Of a DNA stretch of 64,000 bases, positions 18,187 to 26,402 are shown piece after piece; position 1 is the first letter of the stretch; each line of letters opens with the position of its first letter. The stretch comes from Dendrophyllia cribrosa (lineage: Eukaryota > Cnidaria > Anthozoa > Scleractinia > Dendrophylliidae). Made by a program: the position numbers and the translations under genes. Where the stretch lies: the NCBI GenBank assembly GCA_024195265.1, contig JAJLRJ010000004.1, positions 2,055,125-2,119,124 on the forward strand, given 5' to 3'. The notes below the pieces were generated by a model. It had not been told where the DNA came from and searched no databases. It worked only from the letters and a program-made list of their open reading frames with translations.

Positions 18187-19468
18187 ATGGCTTTTCGATC
18201 GAATGAATATCTCCAAAGAAATGAACTTGTAAGATTCCAGTTGGATGATGTTATCAGAGCCCCAGCAAATGGGCAACATCAAGCAAAAAATGGTTATAAA
18301 TTCACCATTAATGACAGATCAGCGTTTTATGACTGGCATAACGCTTATTTTGAAGTGCAATTTCAACTCCAGAAAATAGCAGATGGTGCTGGATATGCTG
18401 CTGCTGATAGGATAACAGTGTTGAATGGCTCACATTCCCTGATAAAACACATGACAATCAGATCTGCAGGGAAGATTGTTTACGAACCTGACAATCTGCA
18501 TAAAGTTACTTTTGTTAAAAATCTGTTGGAATACTCAGATGACTTCAGCAGATCAGTCGCAAAAAAACAGTTTCTGGTATTTGGATGTGAATGCGACAAC
18601 AGCTGCGAATAACACAGGATTTGAAGCGAGACGGTTGCAAACTCAGGCAGTTCGAGACAATGGGACTGGAGGGGCAAAAGATGTTAATGCAATTATCCCC
18701 CTGAATCGTTTCTCCTTTTTCGAAGAACTGGAAGATAGGATGTTGGTCCCAATGCAGCTGCAATTCGAAATTAATCTTCAACAGGAATTGATTCATATGG
18801 CAAATGGCACGGATCCTGGAAGAGTTGTTATCAACAGATTTTTGCTTTGGGTGCCGAGATTGACACCAAAAGATTCTCTTTATAACAAATTCGTGAGTTC
18901 ATTCCTGAAAGAATCACAATGGAAGTATCTGAGGGAAATATATGATCAATCACCTCCTACACAATCATCAGGATTCTTCCAGATTTCAGCGAGCATTGAC
19001 AATGTAAAGCATATTTTTGTCTGGCTGAAAAGAGCAGCTCCACCCAATGATGACCCTGCAGAAGATAACCCATATCTCTTTGACACTTTCAAGCTGAATG
19101 CAGCAAATGCAAACTCATCCCTGTCAACTTGCAGATTGGAGTATGGAAATGGAGTGTTTTACCCTGAAACTGATTACGACACAGAATCAAAAGTTAGAAT
19201 CTTCAATGATGTCATGGCTTATGCAATGAGGAAAAATGACTTCAACACTGGGACTCAGTTGAATTTGGCTAACTTTCAATCACTCTTCAGCCTCATTTAT
19301 TTCGACTTGTCTTACCAAGCTGAAAAACCAACACGAGATCCCAAGCAGTTGATATTTCGATATACGCTGAATGCCAATGCAGCTGCAGCCTTCAATGTGC
19401 ATGCAGTGGTTCTCTATCAGGAAACAGCTAAGATTGATAAAGTTGGAAATGAGCTGGTCATTGCCTAA
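18187..19468 (+). pseudogene. Major capsid protein (double jelly-roll), frameshifted
   Basis: The ATG at 18187 starts a hexon-type major capsid protein. The first frame carries the N-terminal jelly-roll (ends 18612). The correct continuation lies one base ahead, open to 19468. The change point is a run of seven A at 18561-18567, so a one-base homopolymer indel explains it. Total length is about 426 residues. Recognisable stretches are YKFTINDRSAFYDWHNAYFEV near the N-terminus and RLEYGNGVFYPETDY near the C-terminus. Position after penton and before the core and protease genes is canonical. The needed shift is +1, so a classical -1 slippery-site mechanism does not fit. Confidence 0.88.
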
Positions 19469-19469
19469 A

Positions 19470-19493
19470 GCGGAGCGGAGCGGAGCGGAGCGA
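19470..19493. repeat. Short GCGGA tandem repeat
   Basis: About four GCGGA units sit directly after the major capsid stop. They stand out as the only G+C-rich tract in this AT-rich gap and lie before the core protein start at 19515. Confidence 0.8.
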
Positions 19494-19514
19494 AAACATA
19501 TGTTATCATTAAAA

Positions 19515-20432
19515 ATGACAACATATCACCCGTATAAAGTAAATTTGTCTAAAGGGCAAAAACAAAAGCTTGGAAGAGCATTCAGAACAAACATGCCTAT
19601 CACCCTGAGATTGGGACGAAATCAAACAAGTGGAAGCGATGAGCTGATGCTGACAACCACTCAAATAAATAAAATTTCCAAAGCTGCATCGTTGGGAAAA
19701 GGAGTTGAAGTGAAGATAACAAAAGCTCAAATCAGAAAAGTGATGAAACAAGGTGGAAGTCTATTTTCTGCTATTGTTCCTTTTGTTAAAACATTAGCAC
19801 CAACCCTGGGAAAAACACTTGGATTGTCAGCATTGGCTGGACTGGCAAGTGAAGGAGCGAGTCAAGTTGTGAAAGCAATCAGCGGAAAAGGAGCGCAGCA
19901 GGGAGCTGGCCAAGTGGGTGGATTTCTCATCCCCCAAAATAAAATTCAGAAACTGATTAACAATAAACATTTGTTGACAAAAAAACAGAAACAGGATATT
20001 TTAACTGCCCTGCAATCAGGAGGACAGGTTGTTGTGAAACCAACCAAAACACAATCTGGTGGATTGTTGGGAACAATGCTGGCATCCATTGGAATTCCAC
20101 TTGCGCTTGATATGGTGAAAAACCTGTTTGGAAAAGGTGCCCCCAGAGTTGGCAGACCAAAAGGAAAGGGAGCTCCCAGAGTTGGCAGACCAAAAGGAAA
20201 AGGTGCCCCCAGAGTTGGCAGACCAAAAGGAAAGGGAGCTCCCAGAGTTGGCAGACCAAAAGGAAAAGGTGCCCCTAGACTGGGAACTCCTTGGGCAAGA
20301 CCTCCTCCATTCATTGGAAGTTGGAGAAACTCTGTTGGAATGGGGAAAAAAAAATCAAAAAAAGGCAAAGGACTTCTGCTGGGATCGAAAAGTCCATTCA
20401 ACAGCATTCCAATTCTCGGGGCACTTCTGTGA
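19515..20432 (+). CDS. Basic core protein with AT-hook-like tandem repeats
   Basis: This gene encodes 305 aa from the ATG at 19515 (TTAAAAATG). The N-terminal domain (YHPYKVNLSKGQKQKLGRAF, then MLTTTQINKISKAA) is typical of a conserved Polinton virion protein. A glycine/alanine-rich hydrophobic stretch (LGLSALAGLASEGAS) follows. Four 11-residue repeats GKGAPRVGRPK with AT-hook-like cores come next, then a GKKKSKKGKG tail. It probably condenses DNA inside the capsid, like adenovirus pVII/pX, by inference. Its TGA overlaps the in-frame GTG that begins the protease frame. Confidence 0.7.
   Translation: MTTYHPYKVNLSKGQKQKLGRAFRTNMPITLRLGRNQTSGSDELMLTTTQINKISKAASLGKGVEVKITKAQIRKVMKQGGSLFSAIVPFVKTLAPTLGKTLGLSALAGLASEGASQVVKAISGKGAQQGAGQVGGFLIPQNKIQKLINNKHLLTKKQKQDILTALQSGGQVVVKPTKTQSGGLLGTMLASIGIPLALDMVKNLFGKGAPRVGRPKGKGAPRVGRPKGKGAPRVGRPKGKGAPRVGRPKGKGAPRLGTPWARPPPFIGSWRNSVGMGKKKSKKGKGLLLGSKSPFNSIPILGALL
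20130..20261 (+). repeat. Four 33-bp coding tandem repeats
   Basis: Four in-frame units encode GKGAPRVGRPK, alternating GGTGCCCCC and GGAGCTCCC in successive units. A fifth diverged unit extends to about 20294. The alternating pattern suggests a 66-bp higher-order duplication. Confidence 0.93.
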
Positions 20433-20869
20433 GACCTAAATTTGTAATTAAACCGCTGTCAAATATTGATCTGTTGAATTGGATTGAATATCTGGGGATT
20501 CCCAATTTCAAAGGAATATTTGCAAGAGATGAAGCTATGCCCAAAAAACACAGCCCATGCATCATCAATCTTGATTCGCTTAAAAATGCAGGAACTCATT
20601 GGGTTTGTTGCGTCCCATCGCATGATAAAAAGTTCTTGTGGTATTTTGATAGTTTCAGCATGGGCTATCCTCTCGAATTTAAAAGTTCCAAACCTGTAAT
20701 TTGGAACAGCAGTCAGTATCAAAACATAAACAGTGTTCTTTGCGGGTATTATTGCCTCTTCTTCCTGCATCAATGGTCGCAGGGGAAAGATTTCTATGAT
20801 ATTCTCCAACCTTTCAGTTTGACTGACACAATGCAAAATGAGAAATTCATAAAAGATTATTTCAATTAA
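20429..20869 (+). CDS. Adenain-like cysteine protease, GTG at expected start
   Basis: This gene encodes 146 residues from 20429. Catalytic spacing matches adenovirus protease: His57 in THWVC, Asp74 in FDSF (17 apart), Gln98 and Cys105 in LCGYYC (7 apart). It would mature capsid and core precursors. At the expected start, overlapping the core gene's stop, the codon is GTG; an ATG there would have been synonymous for the upstream gene. No ATG occurs before the first conserved segment, so start loss or weak non-AUG initiation must be considered. The rest is uninterrupted. Confidence 0.85.
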   Translation: MRPKFVIKPLSNIDLLNWIEYLGIPNFKGIFARDEAMPKKHSPCIINLDSLKNAGTHWVCCVPSHDKKFLWYFDSFSMGYPLEFKSSKPVIWNSSQYQNINSVLCGYYCLFFLHQWSQGKDFYDILQPFSLTDTMQNEKFIKDYFN

Positions 20870-20871
20870 AA

Positions 20872-21676
20872 ATGGAATCATATTGCGTCAAAGAAAAAAA
20901 AGTCACTGGTTGCGTTGAACCATCCGGATATATGACTGCAAAAAATGGGAGAAAGATGTGGTTTTGTCATTGCGCTTCCTGTGGAATTAAAAAAACTAGA
21001 TTCGTGAAACAGGGAAACTAAATCTGCCCTCACAAGGTGGGGGCATTGGAGAATTGGCTTTGACTGGTTTTGCACATGCTCTTCCGTGGTTGGGAAAAAA
21101 ACAGTTGAAATGGGTCGTTATGGGGCAAGTGAATTGTTGCGAAACAAAAACACTCAGAAAAAAGCATTGGATTTTGCTTTGGATAAGATGAAACCATTTC
21201 TTGCCAAAACCTCTTCCGATATGCTGGATCAACTGAGCACAGCGATTAGACCAAACAGAAAATATAAAACAGATCGAGCTGATTTGGATGGGGGAGGACT
21301 GGATGTTCATAACTTGATTGGAAAACTTCCCAGACCAAAAGGAGGATTCACGCTCCCCGGACATAACTTCACTGGTCATTTCAACCCTTTGGAAAAGCAA
21401 GTCAGATTTGACGATACTGGAAAGATTCTGGAAATCTGGCAACAACCAACAGGAAAAACAGATGCAGTTTCTATGCAACACGATGTTGATTATTCGATCT
21501 GCGCAAAACAAGCAGATCCACGCAAATGTAAAAACAAAGCAGATAGGAAGATGGTTGCCGCATTGGATACGATTCCCTGGAAAGAAAGACAATGGGGTCA
21601 TGCTTTTGCAAGAAACACAATCAACGCAAAACAAAAACTGGGTCTCGGCGTTCCAAAAAACGGGAAAAGATTTTGA
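20872..21676 (+). pseudogene. Zinc-ribbon plus phospholipase A2-like protein, frameshifted
   Basis: The ATG at 20872 (TTAAAAATG) opens a 49-codon zinc-ribbon-like segment (CHCASCGIKKTRF; the first knuckle lacks its second Cys). That frame stops at 21019-21021. Coding continues in a second frame (LPSQGGGIGELALTGFAHALPWLG) up to seven A at 21095-21101, then in a third frame to 21676. The third frame has a PLA2-like core: LPGHNFTGHFNPL and the catalytic-type MQHDVDYS. Similar PLA2 domains in parvoviruses and adintoviruses breach endosomal membranes. Two indels in one ancestral gene is the simplest reading; separate genes are possible. Confidence 0.7.
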
Positions 21677-22539
21677 GTGAAGGCTGGACTCAAAATCTGG
21701 CAAATGAACTTCACCAGCCGATAAGGAGAAGATTTCCAAAGAGAAGAGTCATTTCATATGGGATTGACAACATCTGGGCAGCTGATCTGGTCGAGATGGG
21801 GAAATTTTCAAAGTGGAACAAAGGAATAAGATACCTCCTGATGGTGATCGATGTTTTCTCAAAGTTTGGTTTCATTCGCCCCTTGAAAGACAAGCGAGGA
21901 CAAACAGTTGCAGATGCTTTCCGATCCATATTTGCGAAGGCGCGAAAACCGAAGATGCTTTGGACAGACAAAGGAAGTGAATTTTTCAATGGAACTATGA
22001 AGGATCTCCTTGACTTGAATGGGATAAAATTGTATACCACAGAGAATGAAGAAAAGTCATCTGTGGTTGAACGTTGGAACAAGACTATGAAGGAGAAACT
22101 CTTCCGGATGTTTTCTGCTAACAATAATACAATTTTCTTTGACAAACTGGACAGGTTAGTGGATCAATATAATAACACTTATCATTCAAGCATTAAGATG
22201 TCACCCGCAGAGGCGAGTAAACAGAAAAATGAAACAAAGGTTTTTGCTAATCTTTTCGGCGACATGATTTATGCTAAACACAACCCAGCAAAATTCAAAG
22301 TCGGCGACAAAGTCCGAATTTCAAAATACAAGCGAAAGATATTCAACAAAGGTTTCACCCCGAACTGGACAGAGGAGATATTTGTCGTCGACGAGGTTTT
22401 GAACACAAATCCTGTGACACACAGGTTAGTCGATCTGTTGGGAGAAAAAATAACTGGATCATTTTACGAGGCGGAACTCCAAAGGACAAACCAAAGCGTG
22501 TTTCGCATTGAAAAGGTTATTCGCCGCGACCAGAAGTAA
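21592..22539 (+). CDS. int: Retroviral-type DDE integrase
   Basis: 315 aa are counted from the ATG at 21592, which overlaps the PLA2 gene by 85 bp; the true start may be further in. The rve-fold core is WAADLVEM (D65), WTDKGSEF (D126) and SSVVERWNK (E160), all present. A C-terminal SH3-like region (FKVGDKVRISK) follows. It would join TIR ends to host DNA with 6-bp staggered cuts, in agreement with the observed target duplication. TAA at 22537-22539 ends it just before a chromodomain-like tail. Confidence 0.94.
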   Translation: MGSCFCKKHNQRKTKTGSRRSKKREKILSEGWTQNLANELHQPIRRRFPKRRVISYGIDNIWAADLVEMGKFSKWNKGIRYLLMVIDVFSKFGFIRPLKDKRGQTVADAFRSIFAKARKPKMLWTDKGSEFFNGTMKDLLDLNGIKLYTTENEEKSSVVERWNKTMKEKLFRMFSANNNTIFFDKLDRLVDQYNNTYHSSIKMSPAEASKQKNETKVFANLFGDMIYAKHNPAKFKVGDKVRISKYKRKIFNKGFTPNWTEEIFVVDEVLNTNPVTHRLVDLLGEKITGSFYEAELQRTNQSVFRIEKVIRRDQK

Positions 22540-22620
22540 AAGAAAGCCTTGGTTAAATGGAAAGGATATCCCGATAAATTCAATTCTTGGGTTCCACTGA
22601 GTGATGTGGAAAATCTCTGA
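22540..22620 (+). pseudogene. Detached chromodomain tail of the integrase
   Basis: Directly after the integrase TAA, the same frame encodes ALVKWKGYPDKFNSWVP, a clear chromodomain core (VKWKGY...NSWVP), ending in TGA at 22618-22620. Polinton integrases commonly carry a C-terminal chromodomain that can read histone methylation. The in-frame stop separates it from the enzyme, so this copy would lack chromatin targeting unless the stop is read through. Confidence 0.85.
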
Positions 22621-22698
22621 GACAGAATATAAATGTTGAACATTCATATTCATTCCAAAACACGCTTCACGCGGGCTGCGCCTTCGCTCAGCTTCGCT

Positions 22699-22971
22699 TC
22701 ACTTTTTTTCTTTCAATCCCTGGTGGATTTCCCAGAGGAGACAACTTTGTTTTTGGAGATCATTTTTGAGAATCTTGTGTTCCTCTTGGAGGTTGACAAA
22801 TGATTCAAAGAGGAGTTCTATTGTGTCTTCCTCTTCTTCATTTTCTTCTGCTTCTTCCATCTCCGAATCAGAGACAATAAATTCCTCGTCAGATGTTGTT
22901 GGGGTTTCATCAGAACTTCTTTCTTCCTCCTCTGAGCAAGTGAGGCAATCTTCATGATCACTGGCTTCCAT
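22699..22971 (-). CDS. Small acidic protein
   Basis: This gene encodes 90 aa starting at ATG 22971. It is extremely acidic and serine-rich (CSEEEERSSDETPTTSDEE), followed by a short coiled-coil-like segment with a lysine end. A CLTC pair is near the start. The function is unknown; acidic tails of this kind occur in histone-binding or SSB-like proteins. Its start slightly overlaps the 3' end of the gene before it on the same strand. Confidence 0.5.
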   Translation of the reverse strand: MEASDHEDCLTCSEEEERSSDETPTTSDEEFIVSDSEMEEAEENEEEEDTIELLFESFVNLQEEHKILKNDLQKQSCLLWEIHQGLKEKK

Positions 22972-23572
22972 TTTCTTTCCATTTGTTTTTTTTGAAGATT
23001 GTTTGGATTATTTTTTCCTGTTCTACCCTTTTTGATGGGAGAACCAACAGTTTGAAATCATCTTCATTTGGATTGAAACCATTCTTTTTCAACAGGGAGA
23101 AAAGAACTTGATTGAAATTGAGAAACTTTTTTCGCTTGAAATGAAGATCATCATATGCCAGTGAGAAATATTTAAAATCGTCAATGAGGAACTTTTCCAG
23201 ATGCTCTTAGTCATTCCCATCGTGATTTGTTATGTGATTGAAAATTTCATGATCATTGCCATTGACTTTTTTCCATTTGGAAGCTTTAACAAACTTCCTG
23301 ACTTTTTTTCTGGTGATTTCGTGGAGAGGAATTTGGGAGAGAATTTCTTTTTGATAAAATTCGAGATCTTTGAGTGGAATTTGGTTCTTCCCCTGATTTT
23401 TACGGATAACATCTTTAAAATGTTCAAGTCTGAGATTTTTGTGAGAATGCCATATTGTTGTAAAAGTTTCTTGAATAATTTCAGGAGTGTCATCTATTTC
23501 CTCATCTTCATCTTCATCTTCGGAATCAAACATTTTCTTTTGCGGAGGAAGTTTTTTCTGGAAAAGATTCAT
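22958..23572 (-). pseudogene. Unknown acidic/helical protein, interrupted by in-frame TAA
   Basis: From an ATG at 23572 the frame passes an acidic SEDEDEDEE segment and a lysine-rich helical region. It meets TAA at 23207-23209, then stays open to TGA at 22958-22960. The downstream part (FKRKKFLNFNQVLFSLLKKNG) has similar helical, lysine-rich character, so a nonsense mutation is likely. The frame is open further upstream without ATG and overlaps the end of the 23602-24147 gene, which may mean the two were once joined. No family recognised. Confidence 0.45.
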
Positions 23573-23601
23573 TCTCTGTGTTTGTAACTTCTTCCTCTTT
23601 C

Positions 23602-24147
23602 TCAGCACCAAGTTTCAAACTTGGATGCTTGAACATTTTTTTTCAGTTGCCTGTAAAAGAAACCTTTCTCTCTCTCATATTCTTCACGGTGTTTCAACTC
23701 TTCCTGCCATCTAAATTCTTCTTCTTTTTTGAAAGATTTATATAGAGTTGGAAGAATGGCCTTAATATTATTGCAATTATCCCACTCAAACTCCTCTCGC
23801 AATCGACATTGGCGACGATGAAAATAATCTCGTCTCATTATTTCTACGTAAAAAGCATGAAATCTTTTATAGTATCCATGGGGAAGTATTTTCATCTCCT
23901 CTATACTTTGTTTTTCAAAATCTTTCAATGATTTCTCAGCATCTTCAAGTTGGGAAAGTCGTTCCTTCAAAAGATCGATTTGCTTTCTTTTCCCGTGTTT
24001 AGAGCGAGGCAGTTCTCCAAGTATTTCTAACTCCACCTCTTCTAGTTCTTTGGAATCTTCCAATGATTTCTCAGCATCTTCAAGTTGGTGAAGTCGTTTC
24101 ATTAAAAAAGCGATTTCCTCTGTTATTATCAATTCTTCTTCTTCCAT
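23602..24147 (-). CDS. Coiled-coil protein with internal duplication
   Basis: This gene encodes 181 aa from the ATG at 24147 (TTAAAAAATGG). The N-terminal half is a predicted coiled coil in which two segments repeat: KRLHQLEDAEKSLEDSKE and ERLSQLEDAEKSLKDFEK. The C-terminal half is rich in Arg, Glu and aromatics (FEWDNCNNIKAILPTLYKSF). It heads the rightmost, leftward-transcribed block. No function can be assigned; such end-proximal genes are variable between Polintons. Confidence 0.55.
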   Translation of the reverse strand: MEEEELIITEEIAFLMKRLHQLEDAEKSLEDSKELEEVELEILGELPRSKHGKRKQIDLLKERLSQLEDAEKSLKDFEKQSIEEMKILPHGYYKRFHAFYVEIMRRDYFHRRQCRLREEFEWDNCNNIKAILPTLYKSFKKEEEFRWQEELKHREEYEREKGFFYRQLKKNVQASKFETWC

Positions 24148-24179
24148 TTTTTAAATGGAAAATAAAAAAAAGAATTCCA

Positions 24180-24894
24180 TTTTAAAAAAATGAAATTTCA
24201 GATGATTTTTTTGTCAACCAGTTTTTTTTGGAAATGATTTTGTTTCCAAATTGGAAATGAAAAGTTGACAATCAGGGAAAAACCAAATATGTAACCTTCC
24301 TAATTGTTTTTTCAAAAGAATTTTGTAAACTAATCTGGAGAAAGAATTCTGTCAACTTTTTTTCCAGCAGAAAGAATTTTGTAAACTAATCTGGAGAAAG
24401 AATTCTGTCAACTTTTTTTCCAGCAGAAAGAATTTTTGTGATCTTTTCTCCCAGTTTTTTTTGGAGATGATTTTTGTTTCCAGATTTGAAAAAAAAACAA
24501 TCAGGAAGGTTACATATTTGGTTTTCCAAACTTTTATTTGGAAAAAAAGTTTTTTGAAAATCAAAAACTTTTTTTTCAAAAAACTTTTTGAAAAACCAAA
24601 TATGTAACCTTCCTGATTGTTTTTTTTCAAAAGAATTTTGTAAACTAAATCATTCTGGAGAAAGAATTTTCTCCCAGTTTTTTTTGGAGATGATTTTTGT
24701 TTCCAGATTTGAAAAAAAACAATCAGGAAGGTTACATATTTGGTTTTCCAAACTTTTATTTGGAAAAAAAGTTTTTTGAAAATCAAAAACTTTTTTTTCA
24801 AAAAACTTTTTGAAAAACCAAATATGTAACCTTCCTGATTGTTTTTTTTCAAAAGAATTTTGTAAACTAAATCATTCTGGAGAAAGAATTTTTG
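24180..24894. repeat. Right subterminal palindrome array
   Basis: The non-coding space before the right TIR holds two nearly identical tandem copies (about 24430-24660 and 24660-24890). Each contains a long hairpin (24485-24632 and 24708-24851) built on AATCAGGAAGGTTACATATT and its complement. A partial hairpin lies at about 24255-24315. These are the same family as the left subterminal and central hairpins. The repeated AAGAATTTTGTAAACTAA boxes are specific to this side. Confidence 0.85.
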
Positions 24895-24895
24895 T

Positions 24896-25438
24896 GATCT
24901 TTTCACCCAGTTTTTTTTTGAGAAGTTTTTCTCCTGGGGAAAACTTTTTTTTCTCCAGAAACTGGAGAAAAAAACTAAATCTATCTGCAGGTTGAATTTT
25001 GTCAACTGAATCAGCCTGCAAAAGAAATTTTGTCAACTGAATATTCTCCCAGATTTTTTGGAGACAGTAGTTAGGATATCACGGCGGCCAGTGGATCCCG
25101 AAGGCCCCCATAGTGTGAACGTTTTCTATCTTATGTGAAATTTAGGATAGTTAGAATATGCTCTATTTGACAGAAATATGAAGTGGCACTTTTACAATCA
25201 ATGAAAATATGTCTCTGGTAAATTTAGACAGAAAGTTAGCATTTATGAATGCTGTTAAATTTTAGGAGAGACTGAAAAATGAGATTCTGGAATATTTTTG
25301 TTGAGTTCTGGTGGTTTTAACATAAGGATCAATCAAGTCATATAATTTACTATGTGTGAAAATTGACAATAAGGTTTTTACGTTAAAACTAGCTGGGGGG
25401 GCTTCGGATGCACTGGCCGCCGTGATATCCTAACTACT
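24896..25438. repeat. Right terminal inverted repeat
   Basis: This is the inverted counterpart of 4473-5013, ending CCTAACTACT. Visible differences from the left TIR are few. The main one is in the inner arm of the nested module, near 25090-25112, where several substitutions and indels occur in the C-rich tract. Confidence 0.93.
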
Positions 25439-25444
25439 TCGGTG
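25439..25444. repeat. 6-bp target site duplication, right copy
   Basis: TCGGTG matches the left copy exactly. It is followed by AGCC, so the pre-insertion donor can be read as TCG|GTGAGCC. A second, decoy-like donor is therefore preserved at the right edge. Confidence 0.95.
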
Positions 25445-26012
25445 AGCCAGAAAACGAATTATACTGATTTATTTCAATGTACAAATTGTTTGCCTTAACT
25501 ACAACCGTTAAAAGAGTTACAAATAGTAGTTTGATTTTGTATTTTTTTCAAAAAGCGCTAACACTAAAGCCTTGTTCTCCTTTGTGCCATAAGCTATAGC
25601 ACAAGTAAGATGTATGTAAAAACTGCAGAGCTGCAGAACTGCACAAGAAAAAAAAAAAGGAAATTGTACTGTGCTGGTTAATTTGTTTGCCTCACTTTGG
25701 TTCTCACAACCTTTTCACTTATGTTGTATTCTTGGCTATTGCCTTTTGCACAAGTGCGAATCAGGCTTAAGAAAACATCGTGGTTGCCGCTTCACTTTGG
25801 TGACGAATATTGTACAATCTCCTTGATATTTCTTTTTGCAACATACGCTCGGAATGAAACGATTACAAAGATATAAAAATTGGTTTTAAAAGAACCCCTC
25901 CCTGGCGATCTCGGTTGCACAATGCCCTCTGTACAACATGCAATATTATAAAATGGTTTTAGTTTCTATTAATAGTTAACACAAGTTATTTTTCTTTTAT
26001 TCAATATTTCAG

Positions 26013-26066
26013 CTCGTCGGGATAATCATTTCCTACTTCACAGTGCTGATTTCTTTACCAAGTTAA
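26013..26066 (+). CDS. GRL gene A, exon 4 (terminal)
   Basis: This is a 17-codon phase-0 exon plus TAA, preceded by TATTTCAG. It encodes GIIISYFTVLISLPS, the end of the last helix, and aligns without gaps to the terminal exons of genes B and C (GIIVSYFAVMLSFPS). It completes gene A across the 20.97-kb insertion. AATAAA at about 26091 is a candidate polyadenylation signal. Confidence 0.85.
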   Translation, partial: LVGIIISYFTVLISLPS

Positions 26067-26150
26067 CATATTTTGTACAGTGCGACTAGGAAATAAATAT
26101 TCGAATACAAACTGGATTTTATGGACCCTTGGCATGGAATATTAAGCATT

Positions 26151-26402
26151 AGCATATACTGAAACAGTGGATAGCATTGTTGGCGCGCTCTGATTGGCTA
26201 CTGAAACTCGGAATAGCAAGTGCTATTCACCTCCCAGCAATTTGCGCGCGAAAATTGTAATCGTTGACAGGAATAAATGAGTTAAAAAGCATCATTTTCG
26301 TTGTATTATCTCACTGTTTCAGTATATACTCAGTGTAGGTGGGTAGTGGTGGATATTTACCTCGCCGCTTCGCGGCTCGGTAAATATCCACCACTACCCA
26401 CC
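26151..26402. repeat. Inverted-repeat element plus hairpin
   Basis: TATACTGAAACAGTG near 26155 recurs inverted near 26314, bounding a ~170-bp MITE-like unit. Just downstream a perfect 24-bp inverted repeat (26338-26361 and 26379-26402, GGTGGGTAGTGG...) encloses a second small GCCGC/GCGGC stem, giving a cruciform-capable hairpin. Confidence 0.75.

Larger units (their letters stand above)
4473..25438. mobile_element. Polinton/Maverick (adintovirus-type) element, complete ends
   Basis: This 20,966-bp element has TIRs of about 541 bp starting AG and ending CT, and a perfect 6-bp target duplication. Its gene set is diagnostic: protein-primed DNA polymerase B, retroviral-type integrase, FtsK/A32-like packaging ATPase, adenain-like protease, double jelly-roll major capsid protein, penton-like minor capsid protein, basic core proteins and a PLA2-domain protein. 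Such elements replicate with their own polymerase and probably form virions. PolB, the ATPase, the penton-like protein and the integrase core are uninterrupted. Several structural and accessory genes carry stops or frame changes, so this copy is probably defective. It lies inside the last intron of GRL gene A. Confidence 0.96.

Noticed and set aside
18561..18567. Programmed ribosomal frameshifting to make the full major capsid protein
   Set aside because: The A7 run looks slippery, but the required change is +1, not the -1 typical of such heptamers. No stimulatory structure is evident, and a similar A7 break occurs in the PLA2 gene. A homopolymer indel is simpler.
19946..20407. Antisense ORFs across the core-protein repeats (proline/phenylalanine-rich)
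   Set aside because: They arise from the in-frame 33-bp repeats read backwards. The same holds for the antisense ORFs over 12203-12507.
10667..23209. Alternative genetic code or systematic stop-codon readthrough in the element
   Set aside because: TGA, TAA and TAG all occur as internal stops, while the longest genes (PolB, ATPase) are clean. No single reassignment explains this.
24352..25005. 217-aa ORF over the right subterminal hairpins
   Set aside because: Its sequence is a lysine/phenylalanine-rich repeat produced by A/T-run hairpins duplicated in tandem. There is no gene-like start context. The same applies to the ORFs at 4875-5265 and 5553-6092.
25439..25448. A functional second splice donor for gene A at the right element edge
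   Set aside because: The donor is preserved in sequence, but no exon precedes it within the element. Without RNA data it can only be called a remnant of the target duplication.
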